DNA of 64,000 nucleotides from Enterobacter mori LMG 25706 (GTDB lineage: Bacteria; Pseudomonadota; Gammaproteobacteria; Enterobacterales; Enterobacteriaceae), in assembly GCF_000211415.1 (NCBI RefSeq), contig NZ_GL890778.1:155053-219052 (forward strand). The letters run 5' to 3'. The first letter of the stretch is position 1. Each line of letters starts with the position of its first letter. Below the pieces are notes generated by a model. The model was not told where the DNA came from. It made no database searches and was given only the letters and a program-made list of their open reading frames with translations. The translations under genes and the position numbers were made by a program. Shown in pieces: positions 62,852 through 64,000 of the stretch.

Positions 62852-63961
62852 ATGAGTTCTCAATCCCAGGCCAAATCACCGGAAGCCTTACGAGCAATGG
62901 TCGCCGGGACGCTGGCTAACTTTCAGCATCCAACCCTGAAGCACAATCTTACGACGCTGAAAGCGTTACACCACGTTGCCTGGCTGGACGATACGCTGCA
63001 CATTGAACTGCAGATGCCGTTCGTCTGGACCAGCGCCTTCGACACGCTGAAAGAGCAAACCAGCTCGGAGCTGCTGCGCATCACCGGTGCGAAGGCGATT
63101 GACTGGAAGCTGAGCCACAGTATCGCCACGCTGAAGCGCGTGAAAAACCAACCTGGCGTGAACGGCGTAAAAAACATTATTGCCGTCAGCTCGGGCAAGG
63201 GTGGGGTGGGTAAATCCTCCACGGCTGTAAACCTGGCGCTCGCGCTGGCAGCGGAAGGGGCAAAAGTCGGTATTCTGGATGCGGACATTTATGGCCCGTC
63301 CATTCCAAACATGCTGGGCGCGGAAAACCAGCGTCCAACCTCGCCGGACGGCACTCACATGGCGCCAATCATGGCGCACGGTCTGGCAACCAACTCGATT
63401 GGTTATCTGGTCACCGACGATAACGCGATGGTCTGGCGCGGCCCGATGGCCAGCAAGGCGCTGATGCAGATGCTGCAGGAAACCATGTGGCCGGATCTGG
63501 ATTATCTGGTGCTGGACATGCCACCGGGCACGGGCGACATTCAGCTGACCCTGGCGCAGAACATTCCGGTAACGGGAGCGGTCGTCGTGACCACGCCGCA
63601 GGATATCGCGCTGATCGACGCCAAAAAGGGCATCGTGATGTTCGAGAAGGTGGAAGTACCGGTGCTGGGTATCGTTGAGAACATGAGCATGCATATCTGC
63701 AGCAACTGCGGACACCATGAGCCTATTTTCGGTACCGGTGGTGCGGAGAAGCTGGCGGCGCAGTATCACACTCAGCTGCTGGGGCAGATGCCGCTGCACA
63801 TCACGCTGCGTGAAGATCTGGACAGCGGTAAACCAACCGTGGTGAGCCGTCCGGACAGCGAATTTGCGGATATGTATCGTCAGCTGGCGGGGCGCGTTGC
63901 GGCGCAGCTTTACTGGCAGGGCGAAGTCATTCCGAGCGAAATCGCGTTCCGCGCGGTGTAA
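62852..63961 (+). CDS. mrp: Iron-sulfur cluster carrier Mrp (ApbC)
   Basis: ParA/MinD-type ATPase that carries [4Fe-4S] clusters to target proteins. 369 aa as in E. coli. N-terminal MIP18-like domain (about 1-85), Walker A GKGGVGKS (115-122), and the cluster-binding C283-x-x-C286 (HICSNCGHH). GGAGTCGGG lies before the ATG. Divergent from metG with 136 bases between. Confidence 0.96.
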   Translation: MSSQSQAKSPEALRAMVAGTLANFQHPTLKHNLTTLKALHHVAWLDDTLHIELQMPFVWTSAFDTLKEQTSSELLRITGAKAIDWKLSHSIATLKRVKNQPGVNGVKNIIAVSSGKGGVGKSSTAVNLALALAAEGAKVGILDADIYGPSIPNMLGAENQRPTSPDGTHMAPIMAHGLATNSIGYLVTDDNAMVWRGPMASKALMQMLQETMWPDLDYLVLDMPPGTGDIQLTLAQNIPVTGAVVVTTPQDIALIDAKKGIVMFEKVEVPVLGIVENMSMHICSNCGHHEPIFGTGGAEKLAAQYHTQLLGQMPLHITLREDLDSGKPTVVSRPDSEFADMYRQLAGRVAAQLYWQGEVIPSEIAFRAV

Positions 63962-63974
63962 TTCCTCTGCGCTT

Positions 63975-64000
63975 CAGTGCCGGGTGGCGGCTTCGCCTTA
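63975..64000. repeat. REP-type palindrome, partial, at the window edge
   Basis: CAGTGCCGGGTGGCGGCTTC continues as CGCCTTA to the last base, the same REP unit as at 20145-20176; the other half is outside the window. Confidence 0.7.

Overview
The window is a contiguous piece of an enteric (Enterobacterales) chromosome. It follows the E. coli/Salmonella gene order from rtn/pdeN to metG-mrp almost gene for gene, with proteins that look highly similar to E. coli ones remembered from that region. The dense coding, high-GC third positions, REP elements and an abundant CCCTCACCC..CCCTCTCCC palindrome point to Enterobacter or a close relative (Lelliottia, Leclercia, Klebsiella). The genus is an inference. 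No rRNA, tRNA, CRISPR array, prophage or insertion sequence was seen.

Layout. 1-9137: envelope and metabolic genes (pdeN fragment, mepS, lpxT, yeiR, yeiQ, uxuA, efpL/yeiP, yeiW, setB). 9402-13273: Cra-controlled fructose PTS operon fruBKA. 13321-20089: nfo, yeiH, the LysR regulator yeiE, lysP and the Fur-controlled siderophore receptor cirA. 20189-24250: yeiG, an MFS transporter not at this place in E. coli K-12, folE and yeiB. 24281-29349: galS and the galactose ABC operon mglBAC with CRP and GalS-type sites. 29394-35615: a PuuA-like ligase, sanA, cdd, yohK, yohJ, then a divergent amidotransferase/AraC pair. 35657-42622: dusC, then an aryl-beta-glucoside operon (OprB-type porin, BglG antiterminator, BglF PTS permease, GH1 phospho-beta-glucosidase) carrying three antiterminator/terminator switches. 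42662-50158: yohP, mdtQ, yohF, yohD, yohC, pbpG, a GNAT acetyltransferase and dld. 50348-56631: bglX, the osmF-yehYXW osmoprotectant-type ABC operon and yohO. 56701-63961: mlrA, btsS-btsR, yehS, metG and mrp.

The core is conserved backbone. The accessory parts relative to E. coli K-12 (from memory) are: uxuA beside yeiQ; the YbfB-like MFS gene; the PuuA-like gene where K-12 has yeiS/preTA; the amidotransferase/AraC pair; the porin-first bgl operon; and the GNAT gene. Between fruA and nfo, the K-12 genes yeiI, nupX, rihB and yeiL are absent.

No wholly new multi-gene system is evident. The best leads are the three-switch, porin-first bgl operon; the yeiQ-uxuA pair with a UxuR/ExuR-like operator; a methionyl-tRNA synthetase with one zinc-ligand cysteine read as tryptophan; and two uncharacterised accessory enzymes. 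All functional calls rest on reading the sequence and remembered family knowledge; no database search was run.
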